Shown in pieces: positions 56,312-63,593 of a stretch of DNA of 64,000 bases. The position numbers and the translations under genes are program-made. This DNA comes from an uncultured Alphaproteobacteria bacterium (GTDB taxonomy: Bacteria > Pseudomonadota > Alphaproteobacteria > HIMB59): positions 1-64,000 of the forward strand of contig CACLUX010000005.1 in assembly GCA_902610255.1 (NCBI GenBank), written 5' to 3'. The notes below the pieces were generated by a model that worked only from the letters and a program-made list of their open reading frames with translations, did no database searches and had not been told where the DNA came from. Within the stretch, counting starts at the first letter, position 1; every line of letters starts with the position of its first letter.

Positions 56312-57310
56312 ATGAGATTAATTATCACCCTATTACTATTAATCTCAAGTTTGAGTTGGGGATTAACATTTAGTGACGGTAAACAAGTTAGTGATAGCAA
56401 ACAAGAAGATACTCACAGTATTGAATGGACGAATTGGGGTAAGACTGAAAACCATTTGTCTTCAGTTAGAAATGAATGGAGTCAAATGATTGATAAAAAT
56501 TTCTCTAGACTTGGAGATTTTTCTCATAAATTTGAACTTAAAGCAAATGAATGTTACGGAGATGATTGCCCTAGAGGAGATTACGAAGGTGCATATGGCA
56601 GAGTTGAAGCTTACTTAAATAATCCTACAAATAATAATTATTTAGGTGAGGAGGGAGAAAATTGGTATTTATGGTCAGTATATATTGATGGGTCTGATAT
56701 CAAAAATTTGAAAGATAATCATTTTGCTCAATTTGGACAATTTAAATTATCTCACTCAATTGATGTACTCGCAAAAAAATGGCCACATTGTGAATATTTA
56801 GGAGAAGTGGTTTTTATTTTACAATATAAAGCTGGCACAGATGGTCTTGGCCTTAGTAGAGAATTTTGCAAGCAAGATTATTTGTATGAACACCCAGCCA
56901 GCAAACATATTTTAGTTAATAAAGATAAACTTTTTAACCAATGGCTTGATTTTATTGTTCATGCTAAATGGGGCGAGGATGGCTTTTTGAAAATGTATAT
57001 AAACGGTGATTTACAGTACTCAGCTGAGGGCTTCATAAGTAATGAATTTAGAGTACCAAAAAAAAAGAATAAATATGCCGGTCCTAGTTTTCGATATGGT
57101 ATTTATGTAGGTAGAGTTCCTAAAAATTTTGGTGGGAATATTGAAGCATGGTATAGCAATATTGCTAGAGCAAAAAAATGCTCAGATAACAAATTTAGTA
57201 ATATAATTAATCAACTTGGATATTCATGTGAAAGCCTTGCAGACATTGATGGAATAATCGTTAAACCTAATATAGTAATTAATCCTGATGCCCACCCTGA
57301 ATTCGATTAG
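56312..57310 (+). CDS. Secreted protein with polysaccharide-lyase-like (LamG-type) fold
   Basis: The start at 56312 (332 residues) opens a signal peptide MRLIITLLLLISSLSWG; earlier in-frame ATGs add unlikely residues. No lipobox is seen, so periplasmic or extracellular release is expected. After the signal comes LTFSDGKQVSD, nearly the same as in the next gene. The mature part looks like a concanavalin/LamG-type jelly roll: NWYLWSVYIDGSDI, HFAQFGQFKLS, WLDFIVHAKWG then GFLKMYINGDLQYS, and GIYVGRVPKNFGG. That pattern recalls the heparin-lyase-like polysaccharide lyase family, which is only a tentative assignment. Six cysteines outside the signal peptide suggest disulfides. Substrate unknown. 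Confidence 0.65.
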   Translation: MRLIITLLLLISSLSWGLTFSDGKQVSDSKQEDTHSIEWTNWGKTENHLSSVRNEWSQMIDKNFSRLGDFSHKFELKANECYGDDCPRGDYEGAYGRVEAYLNNPTNNNYLGEEGENWYLWSVYIDGSDIKNLKDNHFAQFGQFKLSHSIDVLAKKWPHCEYLGEVVFILQYKAGTDGLGLSREFCKQDYLYEHPASKHILVNKDKLFNQWLDFIVHAKWGEDGFLKMYINGDLQYSAEGFISNEFRVPKKKNKYAGPSFRYGIYVGRVPKNFGGNIEAWYSNIARAKKCSDNKFSNIINQLGYSCESLADIDGIIVKPNIVINPDAHPEFD

Positions 57311-57329
57311 GCTTATTTTACGATTAAAA

Positions 57330-58757
57330 ATGAAAACCCTAATAGCCCTATTGTTCTTAATCCCTAGTTTGAGTTGGGGACTTACTTTTAAGGATGGAAA
57401 ACAAGTTGATGGCAATGAAAAAACGCGAGATAAGGAATTAAAATCTGAGGAAATATCTTCAGATATTATTGGGAGATGGAGAGGTTTAGCTAATTGCGAA
57501 TGGAATGGACGCTATGAGTTAGGCAATGGAATTATTGAAGGTGTAATTGATCTAGTTATTAAAAAAGATAAGAAAGATCCCAACAAAGTTATTATAAAAA
57601 AAGAAAAATGGCTTTGGCCATCTTTTGGAGGAAGAGTCAAAATAAAATCATTTAAGGTTAATGAGAATTCTTTCGAAATTGTAAGCAAAGAGCCTGTTGA
57701 TGATAAGGATAATACCAGGAAGTGGTTTGGAAAAATGTCAAGCAATGATCATATTGAGGTCACCGATGAATATAATAATTGCGATGCTCTGCTCTATCGA
57801 GCAGAGAATGTTACATTTGAAGCATTCACTCCCAGAATTCCTATTGATTTTATAGATGGTGTTGAAAATGATCAAAAGTATACGATTGAGGGGTTTTTAA
57901 CTTACCCTCAAGAGCAAAAAGAAAAATATCCTTTAATGATTTTAATTATGAATTCTGCCTGTGACTTTGGGCAAAGAAATTTTACGTTAGGTCAGGATAT
58001 TAAAAAAGCAGGTGTTGCTACATTAGAGATTGATAGCTGTCTTCCAAGAGGCCTCAGTATTTACAATATGATTATTCAAGGCAACAGCAGCAAACTAACA
58101 CCATGGATGGGAGCAGCTGACGCTCTCTATGGTTTAAAGCACATGCAATCTCATCCCAAAATAGATCCTGAAAAGATTGCAGTTATGGGTTTTAGTTGGG
58201 GTGGGTCAGCAGCAGTTTACACTGGTCTTGATATGATTAGAAAGCCAATAATTGATGATGAAAATTTAAATGATTTTGCATTAAGAATAGGAGTTTATCC
58301 ATATTGTAGATATTTAGATAAACAGGGTGTAACTAAAAATAAAATTCATTTTTTAACAGGTGAAAAGGATGAGACTACTCCTGCCTTATTTTGTAAAGAT
58401 ATGGCAAAAAACTTTAACGATTTTGGTGGTAATGCAACTATAGATATTTTTCCTAACGCCCATCATAACTTTGATGGATGGAGCAATTGGGATGAGGCAG
58501 AATTTTCAAATCAATGGTTTAGAGTAACTAAAAATTGCAAATACTGGCTTGCTGCGGATGGAAAAAGAACGTGGCGAATGGAAGATAAAGTAATTCATTT
58601 AGATAATTACGATACTTGGGATGTTTCTGCTGATAAGCATTACAAAGATTATAAAAAAGAATGTGAGCATTGGGGGGTCGTAGAGGGAAGAAACAATGAA
58701 GCGGCTATTAATTCTGCAAAAAAAACAATATCTTTGCTTGAAGAATACTTAATGTAA
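57330..58757 (+). CDS. Secreted two-domain protein with dienelactone-hydrolase-like alpha/beta hydrolase domain
   Basis: The start at 57330 (475 residues) opens the signal peptide MKTLIALLFLIPSLSWG followed by LTFKDGKQVDG, matching the previous gene. Residues about 45-160 form a separate beta-rich domain (GRWRGLANCEWNGRYELGN, ending NNCDALLYRAENV). Residues about 175-390 are an alpha/beta hydrolase: FPLMILIMN-like strand, nucleophile elbow GFSWGGSAAV, the acid in GEKDETTPA and the catalytic His in NAHHNFDGW. A C-terminal tail of about 80 residues follows. It probably cleaves an ester or lactone outside the cytoplasm; substrate unknown. It follows the previous gene after 19 bases and is likely co-transcribed. 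Confidence 0.75.
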   Translation: MKTLIALLFLIPSLSWGLTFKDGKQVDGNEKTRDKELKSEEISSDIIGRWRGLANCEWNGRYELGNGIIEGVIDLVIKKDKKDPNKVIIKKEKWLWPSFGGRVKIKSFKVNENSFEIVSKEPVDDKDNTRKWFGKMSSNDHIEVTDEYNNCDALLYRAENVTFEAFTPRIPIDFIDGVENDQKYTIEGFLTYPQEQKEKYPLMILIMNSACDFGQRNFTLGQDIKKAGVATLEIDSCLPRGLSIYNMIIQGNSSKLTPWMGAADALYGLKHMQSHPKIDPEKIAVMGFSWGGSAAVYTGLDMIRKPIIDDENLNDFALRIGVYPYCRYLDKQGVTKNKIHFLTGEKDETTPALFCKDMAKNFNDFGGNATIDIFPNAHHNFDGWSNWDEAEFSNQWFRVTKNCKYWLAADGKRTWRMEDKVIHLDNYDTWDVSADKHYKDYKKECEHWGVVEGRNNEAAINSAKKTISLLEEYLM

Positions 58758-58844
58758 AAATTGAATCAATTTCAATTAATTTCGCATTAATTTCATCAAA
58801 TTTGGAAGAATTTAAGTAACGACACGAATGAACTAGAAACGATA

Positions 58845-59030
58845 TTAAACTTCTAATTCTTTTTTTCTTAGTTCAGGTAGTAGTGTTTTTAATCTTCTCT
58901 TCAAACTTATTTCTAACTTCTTTCTAGCTGACTCTGATAGATCAGTCTGAATAAAAAGGCTATTAAGTTTTGACTCAATCCTTTCGTATTCATGAAGAAG
59001 TTTTTCATAGTCCGATAAGTAACGATCCAT
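58845..59030 (-). CDS. Small hypothetical protein, coiled-coil-like, 61 residues
   Basis: The protein is highly charged and helical (MDRYLSDYEKLLHEYERIES at the start, LKRRLKTLLPELRKKELEV at the end), with heptad-like spacing of Leu and Ile suggesting a coiled coil. I do not recognise a family. The ATG immediately follows the TAA of the preceding 49-residue ORF (TAAATG), and a GGAAGAG stretch lies about eight bases before it, both of which support real translation. A competing 76-residue frame at 58913-59143 is less protein-like. Confidence 0.5.
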   Translation of the reverse strand: MDRYLSDYEKLLHEYERIESKLNSLFIQTDLSESARKKLEISLKRRLKTLLPELRKKELEV

Positions 59031-59180
59031 TTATGCTCTCTTCCAAAATAGTTTATGTAGTTCTTTTTGATCACTCTCTTCAAGTGACTTTCTAATTTCT
59101 GAAGCAATACAGATAACCTTCTTTGGCTTTTCCCATTTCCCAAAGCTATAGGGTATGGGATTGGGAAATCTGTTCTGCAT
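59031..59180 (-). CDS. Very small hypothetical protein, 49 residues
   Basis: Reads MQNRFPNPIPYSFGKWEKPK, then KVICIASEIRKSLEESDQKE and a basic end LHKLFWKRA. The composition, with a hydrophobic VICIASEI core strand and a charged helix, looks like protein and not random AT-rich translation. It abuts the 61-residue ORF exactly (stop TAA at 59031-59033, next ATG at 59028-59030). No family recognised. Its 5' part overlaps another short frame at 59146-59277. Confidence 0.45.
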   Translation of the reverse strand: MQNRFPNPIPYSFGKWEKPKKVICIASEIRKSLEESDQKELHKLFWKRA

Positions 59181-59277
59181 TGAAATCACTACCATTGTTA
59201 TTGTCTAAAAGTACATGGGGGTACTGGTTCACCTCTGGTTCACCCATATAATGAAATTTTATGGAATTAGACGACAT
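59146..59277 (-). CDS. Possible leading mini-ORF, 43 residues, low confidence
   Basis: Begins MSSNSIKFHYMGEPEVNQYP, continues HVLLDNNNGSDFNAEQ and ends ISQSHTL. It overlaps the 49-residue ORF by 35 bases in another frame. It could be a true first gene of a three-mini-gene unit, the remnant of a longer gene, or chance. It contains the 11-base tandem repeat, which encodes GEPEVNQ. Nothing identifies its function. Confidence 0.25.
   Translation of the reverse strand: MSSNSIKFHYMGEPEVNQYPHVLLDNNNGSDFNAEQISQSHTL
59224..59244. repeat. Tandem 10-base repeat near tRNA-Asp
   Basis: CTGGTTCACC occurs twice in direct orientation with an 11-base period (59224-59233 and 59235-59244). It stands out as GC-richer than its surroundings and lies about 115 bases from the tRNA-Asp 3' end. 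It could be a protein-binding pair or simply coding repeat within the 43-residue ORF. Confidence 0.5.
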
Positions 59278-59359
59278 AGTTTTTTGATTCAATTAATTTT
59301 TGTTGAACAGATCAGTATTGAAAAAGTTAGGAAATATATAGACCAAGATTAACTTATTG

Positions 59360-59437
59360 TGGCGGGAGCGACGGGACTCGAACCCGCGACCTCCTGCGTG
59401 ACAGGCAGGCGTTCTAACCAAACTGAACTACACCCCC
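59360..59437 (-). tRNA. tRNA-Asp (anticodon GTC)
   Basis: Full cloverleaf of 78 bases with encoded CCA. The acceptor GGGGGTG pairs with CGCTCCC with two wobble pairs; the D arm has GTTCAGTTTGGTTAGAAC; the anticodon stem-loop GCCTGTCACGC shows GTC; the T arm is GCGGGTTCGAGTCCCGT; discriminator G. It lies 13 bases after tRNA-Val in the same direction. Its 3' end faces the accessory islet. Confidence 0.96.
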
Positions 59438-59450
59438 GACAATTGTCGAA

Positions 59451-59526
59451 TGGTGGGCGATGACGGACTCGAACCGCCGACCCTCTCGGTGTAAACGAGA
59501 TGCTCTACCAACTGAGCTAATCGCCC
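59451..59526 (-). tRNA. tRNA-Val (anticodon TAC)
   Basis: Cloverleaf of 76 bases with encoded CCA. The acceptor GGGCGAT pairs fully with ATCGCCC; the D arm has TAGCTCAGTTGGTAGAGC; the anticodon stem-loop TCTCGTTTACACCGAGA shows TAC; the T arm has GGCGGTTCGAGTCCGTC; discriminator A. It begins 18 bases after the hupB stop, so it is probably transcribed with hupB and released by processing. Confidence 0.96.
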
Positions 59527-59544
59527 TATCTAATTTGCAAAAAA

Positions 59545-59826
59545 TTAGACTGTGGACTTTATTAGTTCTTTTAGCTGTTTTCCAGCAAGAAATTTTGGTT
59601 TTTTTGATGCAGGAATTTGGATTGACTCTCCAGTTCTTGGATTTCTTCCAGTCTTAGCTTTTGTGTTAGCTACCTTAAAAGTACCAAAACCGGCAATCTT
59701 AACATCCCCTCCTGCTTTCAAAGTAGATGTGATAATATCAAATAAACTTTCTACAGCCTTAGTTGCATCTGATTTTCCAACACCATTTTTCGTACTATAT
59801 TCAGCAATGAGTTCATTTTTGTTCAT
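59545..59826 (-). CDS. hupB: DNA-binding protein HU
   Basis: Small nucleoid protein that bends and wraps DNA as a dimer. The 93 residues start MNKNELIAEYSTKNGVGKSD, have the dimer core IKIAGFGTF-type segment DVKIAGFGTFKVANTKAKTG, and the DNA-arm motif GRNPRTGESIQIPASKKPKF with the intercalating proline. It has its own promoter candidate and a strong Shine-Dalgarno. In alphaproteobacteria hupB lies between lon and the Val/Asp tRNAs, as here. Confidence 0.97.
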   Translation of the reverse strand: MNKNELIAEYSTKNGVGKSDATKAVESLFDIITSTLKAGGDVKIAGFGTFKVANTKAKTGRNPRTGESIQIPASKKPKFLAGKQLKELIKSTV

Positions 59827-59830
59827 ACCG

Positions 59831-59839
59831 AACCTCCTT
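59831..59839 (-). promoter_or_regulatory. Strong Shine-Dalgarno of hupB
   Basis: AAGGAGGTT on the minus strand lies four bases from the ATG, near-complete complementarity to the 16S 3' end. It stands out because most starts inspected in the window have no such sequence, and it confirms the chosen hupB start. Confidence 0.85.
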
Positions 59840-59856
59840 AGTGATTCTATTAGTTA

Positions 59857-59886
59857 ATTGTAGTAAGAAAAAGGTAAGAAAATCAA
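59857..59886 (-). promoter_or_regulatory. Candidate sigma-70 promoter of hupB and the two tRNAs
   Basis: On the minus strand TTGATT (59886-59881) and TACAAT (59862-59857) are separated by 18 bases, a good housekeeping promoter match, ending 30 bases before the hupB ATG. It lies in the only gap between lon and hupB, so it would drive hupB and, by read-through, tRNA-Val and tRNA-Asp. Confidence 0.55.
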
Positions 59887-59896
59887 CAACAATATA

Positions 59897-62314
59897 CTAG
59901 TTGACGAATGTTTTTTCTTGATTTTGCTGGTTTTTTGGCTTCATAGACTCTGTAACTAAGTGTCTCCAGTCCAATTTTTTATTGATTTTACTAATTTTTC
60001 CATCGAGAGCTAAGTCTAATACCTCTTTTGCAAACTCGACTTTCTTAATTATCAACTTGTTTTGAATATCTTTTTGTATTTCAACTAAGTCCTTTTCATT
60101 TTCTTTTGGTATTATAACAGTTTTAATACCGTACCTTATCGCAGCCAATAATTTCTCTTTTAATCCCCCAATTGGAAGAACTCTTCCTTTTAATGTAATT
60201 TCCCCTGTCATTGCAATGTCTCTTTTAATTTTAATATCTGTTAGAGATGAAATTAACGAGGTAAATATTGTAATACCAGCACTTGGGCCATCTTTAGGTA
60301 TAGCTCCTTCTGGTACATGTAAATGAATATCTATTTTATCGAAAACTTTTGGATTTACTCCAAACTCAACGGAATTAGATTTAATATAACCTAAAGCAGC
60401 AGTAATAGACTCTTTCATCACGTCACCAAGTTTACCTGTTGCATTAATCATCCCCTTACCTGAAGATAAATTGACTTCAATATTTAAGATATCTCCACCA
60501 ACCTGAGTCCATGCAAGTCCATTGGTGATACCAACTAAATTTTTCTTTTCTAAAACACTATCCTTGTATTTTTCAGGGCCTAAAAAAATTTTTATAGCTT
60601 TATCATCAAAAACAAATGGTTTTTTTGACCTTGAGTTATTTTTTTCTAATTGGAAAACAAGTTTTCTAAATAGCTTATCAAAAACTTTTTCAAGCCCTCT
60701 GACACCAGACTCCCTAGTATAGTGTCTTACTATTTTTGTAATAGATGATTTATCAAGTTTAAATTCATTATTTTTTAAAATATTTTTATTCATTTTTCTT
60801 GGAATTAAATATTTTTTTGCAATTTCAACTTTCTCTTTTTCTGTATAGCCAGATACTTCAATTACCTCTAACCTATCAAGTAAGGGACCAGGTATATTGT
60901 AAGTATTACCTGTGCAAATGAACATTACATTTGATAAATCATAATCAACCTCAAGATAATGATCGTTAAATTGATTATTTTGCTCAGGATCTAAAACTTC
61001 TAATAATGCAGAAGATGGGTCCCCTCTCCAGTCACTACCTACCTTGTCAATCTCATCTAATAAAATAATGGGATTAGATGTTTTGGTTTTCTTCATGGCC
61101 TGAATAAAACGACCAGGCATTGAGCCGATATACGTTCTTCTGTGGCCTCTAATTTCTGCCTCATCCCTAATTCCACCAAGAGAAATTTTCGCAAATTCTC
61201 TACCAGTAGCTCTGGCGATGGATTTGCCTAATGAAGTTTTACCTACACCAGGGGGCCCAACAAAACAAAGTATTGTTCCAGAGGCTTTCTTTGATCTTTT
61301 TTTGACTGCTAAAAATTCAAGTATTCTCTCTTTTACCTTTTCAAGACCATAGTGGTCGTCATTTAATATTTTTTCTGAACCTTTTATGTCTATGACTTCT
61401 TTTGAGAATTTTTGCCATGGTATATCTAATATCCATTCTAGATAATTACGAATTACTGATGCTTCTGCAGACATTGGACTCATAGATTTTAGTTTTTTAA
61501 ATTCATTTAAAGCTTTTTCTTTTGCCTCTTTTGATAATTTTACCTCATTAATTTTTTTCTCTATTTCAGAATATTCGTTTGAGCCATCTTCACCATCACC
61601 AAGTTCTTTCTGAATAGCTTTCATTTGCTCATTTAAGTAATACTCCCTTTGAGTTTTTTCCATTTGCCTTTTTACTCTATTTTTAATTTTTTTCTCAAGA
61701 GCAGAAAAATTAAGTTCTTTTGAAAAGAAATTCAGAAGGTTTTGAATTTTTTTATTGATATCAATTATTTCTAAGTTTTTCTGTTTATCTTCAATTCCAA
61801 CATTTAAGTTGTAATATATGTTGTCAATAAACTGAAATGGATCCTCTATGTTTAAAAGACCTTCGAGAATGTCGTTGTTATTTCCAATGTTTTGTATGTA
61901 ATTTTGAAACTCATTTTTTAAAACTCTCAAAGAAGCTTTTAATTCAGTTGAATTTTTTTTATTAATAACCACTGGTTCAATTTTAGCTGTAAGAAAGTTA
62001 TTACTAGCCTTAACAGCAGTCTTTATCTTCACGATTTCTAAACCTTCAGTAAGAACTTTATATGTATTATCGGGCAACTTAAGAAATTGAATAATTTTTG
62101 ATTTTACTCCATAGGAATATACATCGTTAACTTGGGGATCATCAGTCGTTGGTTCTTTTTGCGTAAATAAATAAATAATCTTATTATTGTTGTTCATTGC
62201 AAAATTAATTGCATCAATAGATTTGGCTCGACCAACAAACAATGGTGAAGTTATAGAGGGATAAACGACTAAATCCCTTAAAGGTAAAATAGGTCCAATG
62301 ATTTGATTTTCCAT
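59897..62314 (-). CDS. lon: ATP-dependent protease Lon
   Basis: Hexameric AAA+ protease degrading misfolded and regulatory proteins. The 805 residues comprise an N-terminal substrate domain (from LPLRDLVVYPSITSPLFVGR), an AAA module with Walker A GPPGVGKTSLGKS and Walker B ILLDEIDKVG, and a C-terminal serine protease domain with the catalytic Ser in PKDGPSAGITIFTSL and the catalytic Lys near GRVLPIGGLKEKLLAA. The length is normal. It follows clpX after 23 bases. Confidence 0.98.
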   Translation of the reverse strand: MENQIIGPILPLRDLVVYPSITSPLFVGRAKSIDAINFAMNNNNKIIYLFTQKEPTTDDPQVNDVYSYGVKSKIIQFLKLPDNTYKVLTEGLEIVKIKTAVKASNNFLTAKIEPVVINKKNSTELKASLRVLKNEFQNYIQNIGNNNDILEGLLNIEDPFQFIDNIYYNLNVGIEDKQKNLEIIDINKKIQNLLNFFSKELNFSALEKKIKNRVKRQMEKTQREYYLNEQMKAIQKELGDGEDGSNEYSEIEKKINEVKLSKEAKEKALNEFKKLKSMSPMSAEASVIRNYLEWILDIPWQKFSKEVIDIKGSEKILNDDHYGLEKVKERILEFLAVKKRSKKASGTILCFVGPPGVGKTSLGKSIARATGREFAKISLGGIRDEAEIRGHRRTYIGSMPGRFIQAMKKTKTSNPIILLDEIDKVGSDWRGDPSSALLEVLDPEQNNQFNDHYLEVDYDLSNVMFICTGNTYNIPGPLLDRLEVIEVSGYTEKEKVEIAKKYLIPRKMNKNILKNNEFKLDKSSITKIVRHYTRESGVRGLEKVFDKLFRKLVFQLEKNNSRSKKPFVFDDKAIKIFLGPEKYKDSVLEKKNLVGITNGLAWTQVGGDILNIEVNLSSGKGMINATGKLGDVMKESITAALGYIKSNSVEFGVNPKVFDKIDIHLHVPEGAIPKDGPSAGITIFTSLISSLTDIKIKRDIAMTGEITLKGRVLPIGGLKEKLLAAIRYGIKTVIIPKENEKDLVEIQKDIQNKLIIKKVEFAKEVLDLALDGKISKINKKLDWRHLVTESMKPKNQQNQEKTFVN

Positions 62315-62337
62315 ACTATTAAGATAGTGAGGAATTT

Positions 62338-63591
62338 TTAATTTTCACCCACTTTTTTTTTTATTTTTAATTTCTCTTTGTATACGATGATTGGTCTATT
62401 TGAGATTACCGACTCTTTACTCAAAACTACCTTATCCACAGAATCCTTATCGGGAATATCGTACATGCAATCTAGAAGCAGTTTTTCCATGATTGATCTT
62501 AGGCCTCGTGCTCCAATTTTTTTTTCAACAGCTAATTGAGCAATTTGCTCCCTACCATCTTCAGTTATCTCGAATTCAACCCCTTCAAAAGAAAAAAGAG
62601 CTTTGTATTGTTTTGATATTGCATTTTTTGGTCTTGTAATTATCTCTTTTAAATCCTCTAAAGATAATTCATTCAGACTAGCACTCACAGGAAGCCTTCC
62701 TACCAATTCAGGTATTAATCCAAATTTAATCAAATCGTCATTTTCAAGTTGTGAAGTCATTGGTTGGTCATGATTTATTGATTTATTAAACCCTATAGAC
62801 TTTTTATTAACTCGATTTTTTATTATTTTATCAATTCCCTCAAATGCGCCCCCGCAAACAAACAATATATTTTTTGTATCAACTTGAAGGAACTCTTGTT
62901 GAGGATGTTTTCTTCCACCTTGAGGTGGAACACTAGCAGTTGTTCCCTCAATTATTTTTAGTAAAGCTTGTTGAACTCCCTCACCTGATACATCTCTTGT
63001 TATTGATGGATTTTCACTTTTTCTCCCCACCTTATCAATTTCATCAATATATACGATACCCTTTTGGGCCAAAGCAACATCGTAATCACATTGTTGAAGT
63101 AATCTTAAAATAATATTTTCTACATCTTCACCGACATATCCCGCCTCCGTTAATGTAGTAGCATCAGCAATTGTGAATGGTACATTTAAAAATTTTGCTA
63201 AGGTTTGTGCTAAAAGTGTTTTACCACAACCTGTCGGTCCAATAAGTAAAATGTTTGACTTAGATATTTCTATATCTTTTGAGGGGTTTTGGACTCTCTT
63301 ATAATGATTGTAAACAGATACAGATAATATTTTTTTTGCATGATCTTGACCAATTATGTGATCATCAAGATAATTATAAATCTCACTTGGCTTTGGTATT
63401 TCAAATTTTTTCTTTGTGTCAATTTTATCATCCTCAACAAGTATATCCTTACATAAAACCACACACTCATTACAAATGTAAACATTTGGTCCAGCAATTA
63501 ATTTTTTAACCTCTTCTTGGCTTTTACCACAAAAGGAACATGATATTTTTTTATCAGAGCTATTTGCAGAGATTATTTTTTCATCAGACAT
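62338..63591 (-). CDS. clpX: ClpX, ATP-dependent unfoldase of ClpXP
   Basis: Recognises and unfolds substrates for ClpP. The 417 residues have an N-terminal zinc-binding domain with four cysteines ([11 protein letters not shown] and [10 protein letters not shown]), the AAA+ module with Walker [34 protein letters not shown], Walker [12 protein letters not shown] and [16 protein letters not shown]. It starts two bases after the clpP stop. Confidence 0.98.
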   Translation of the reverse strand: MSDEKIISANSSDKKISCSFCGKSQEEVKKLIAGPNVYICNECVVLCKDILVEDDKIDTKKKFEIPKPSEIYNYLDDHIIGQDHAKKILSVSVYNHYKRVQNPSKDIEISKSNILLIGPTGCGKTLLAQTLAKFLNVPFTIADATTLTEAGYVGEDVENIILRLLQQCDYDVALAQKGIVYIDEIDKVGRKSENPSITRDVSGEGVQQALLKIIEGTTASVPPQGGRKHPQQEFLQVDTKNILFVCGGAFEGIDKIIKNRVNKKSIGFNKSINHDQPMTSQLENDDLIKFGLIPELVGRLPVSASLNELSLEDLKEIITRPKNAISKQYKALFSFEGVEFEITEDGREQIAQLAVEKKIGARGLRSIMEKLLLDCMYDIPDKDSVDKVVLSKESVISNRPIIVYKEKLKIKKKVGEN

Positions 63592-63593
63592 TT

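Noticed and set aside
58760-58778. Short hairpin AATTGAA/TTCAATT after the hydrolase gene, considered as its terminator
   Set aside because: The seven-pair stem has a single G-C pair and no U-tract follows; such hairpins are frequent by chance in AT-rich DNA.
58913-59143. 76-residue minus-strand ORF overlapping both mini-genes
   Set aside because: It competes in another frame with two ORFs that abut exactly as TAAATG and have more protein-like composition; its own sequence looks like an out-of-frame translation.
58772-59298. Shared 12-mer TTCAATTAATTT at 58772 and 59287 as a possible direct repeat bounding the mini-gene region
   Set aside because: It is low-complexity AT sequence; a chance match within 64 kb of such DNA is expected.
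56098-59359. Integrase or attachment-site duplicate flanking the islet
   Set aside because: No tyrosine recombinase motifs (Arg-His-x-x-Arg, Tyr) in any frame and no repeat of the tRNA-Asp 3' end near 56100-56310 were found.
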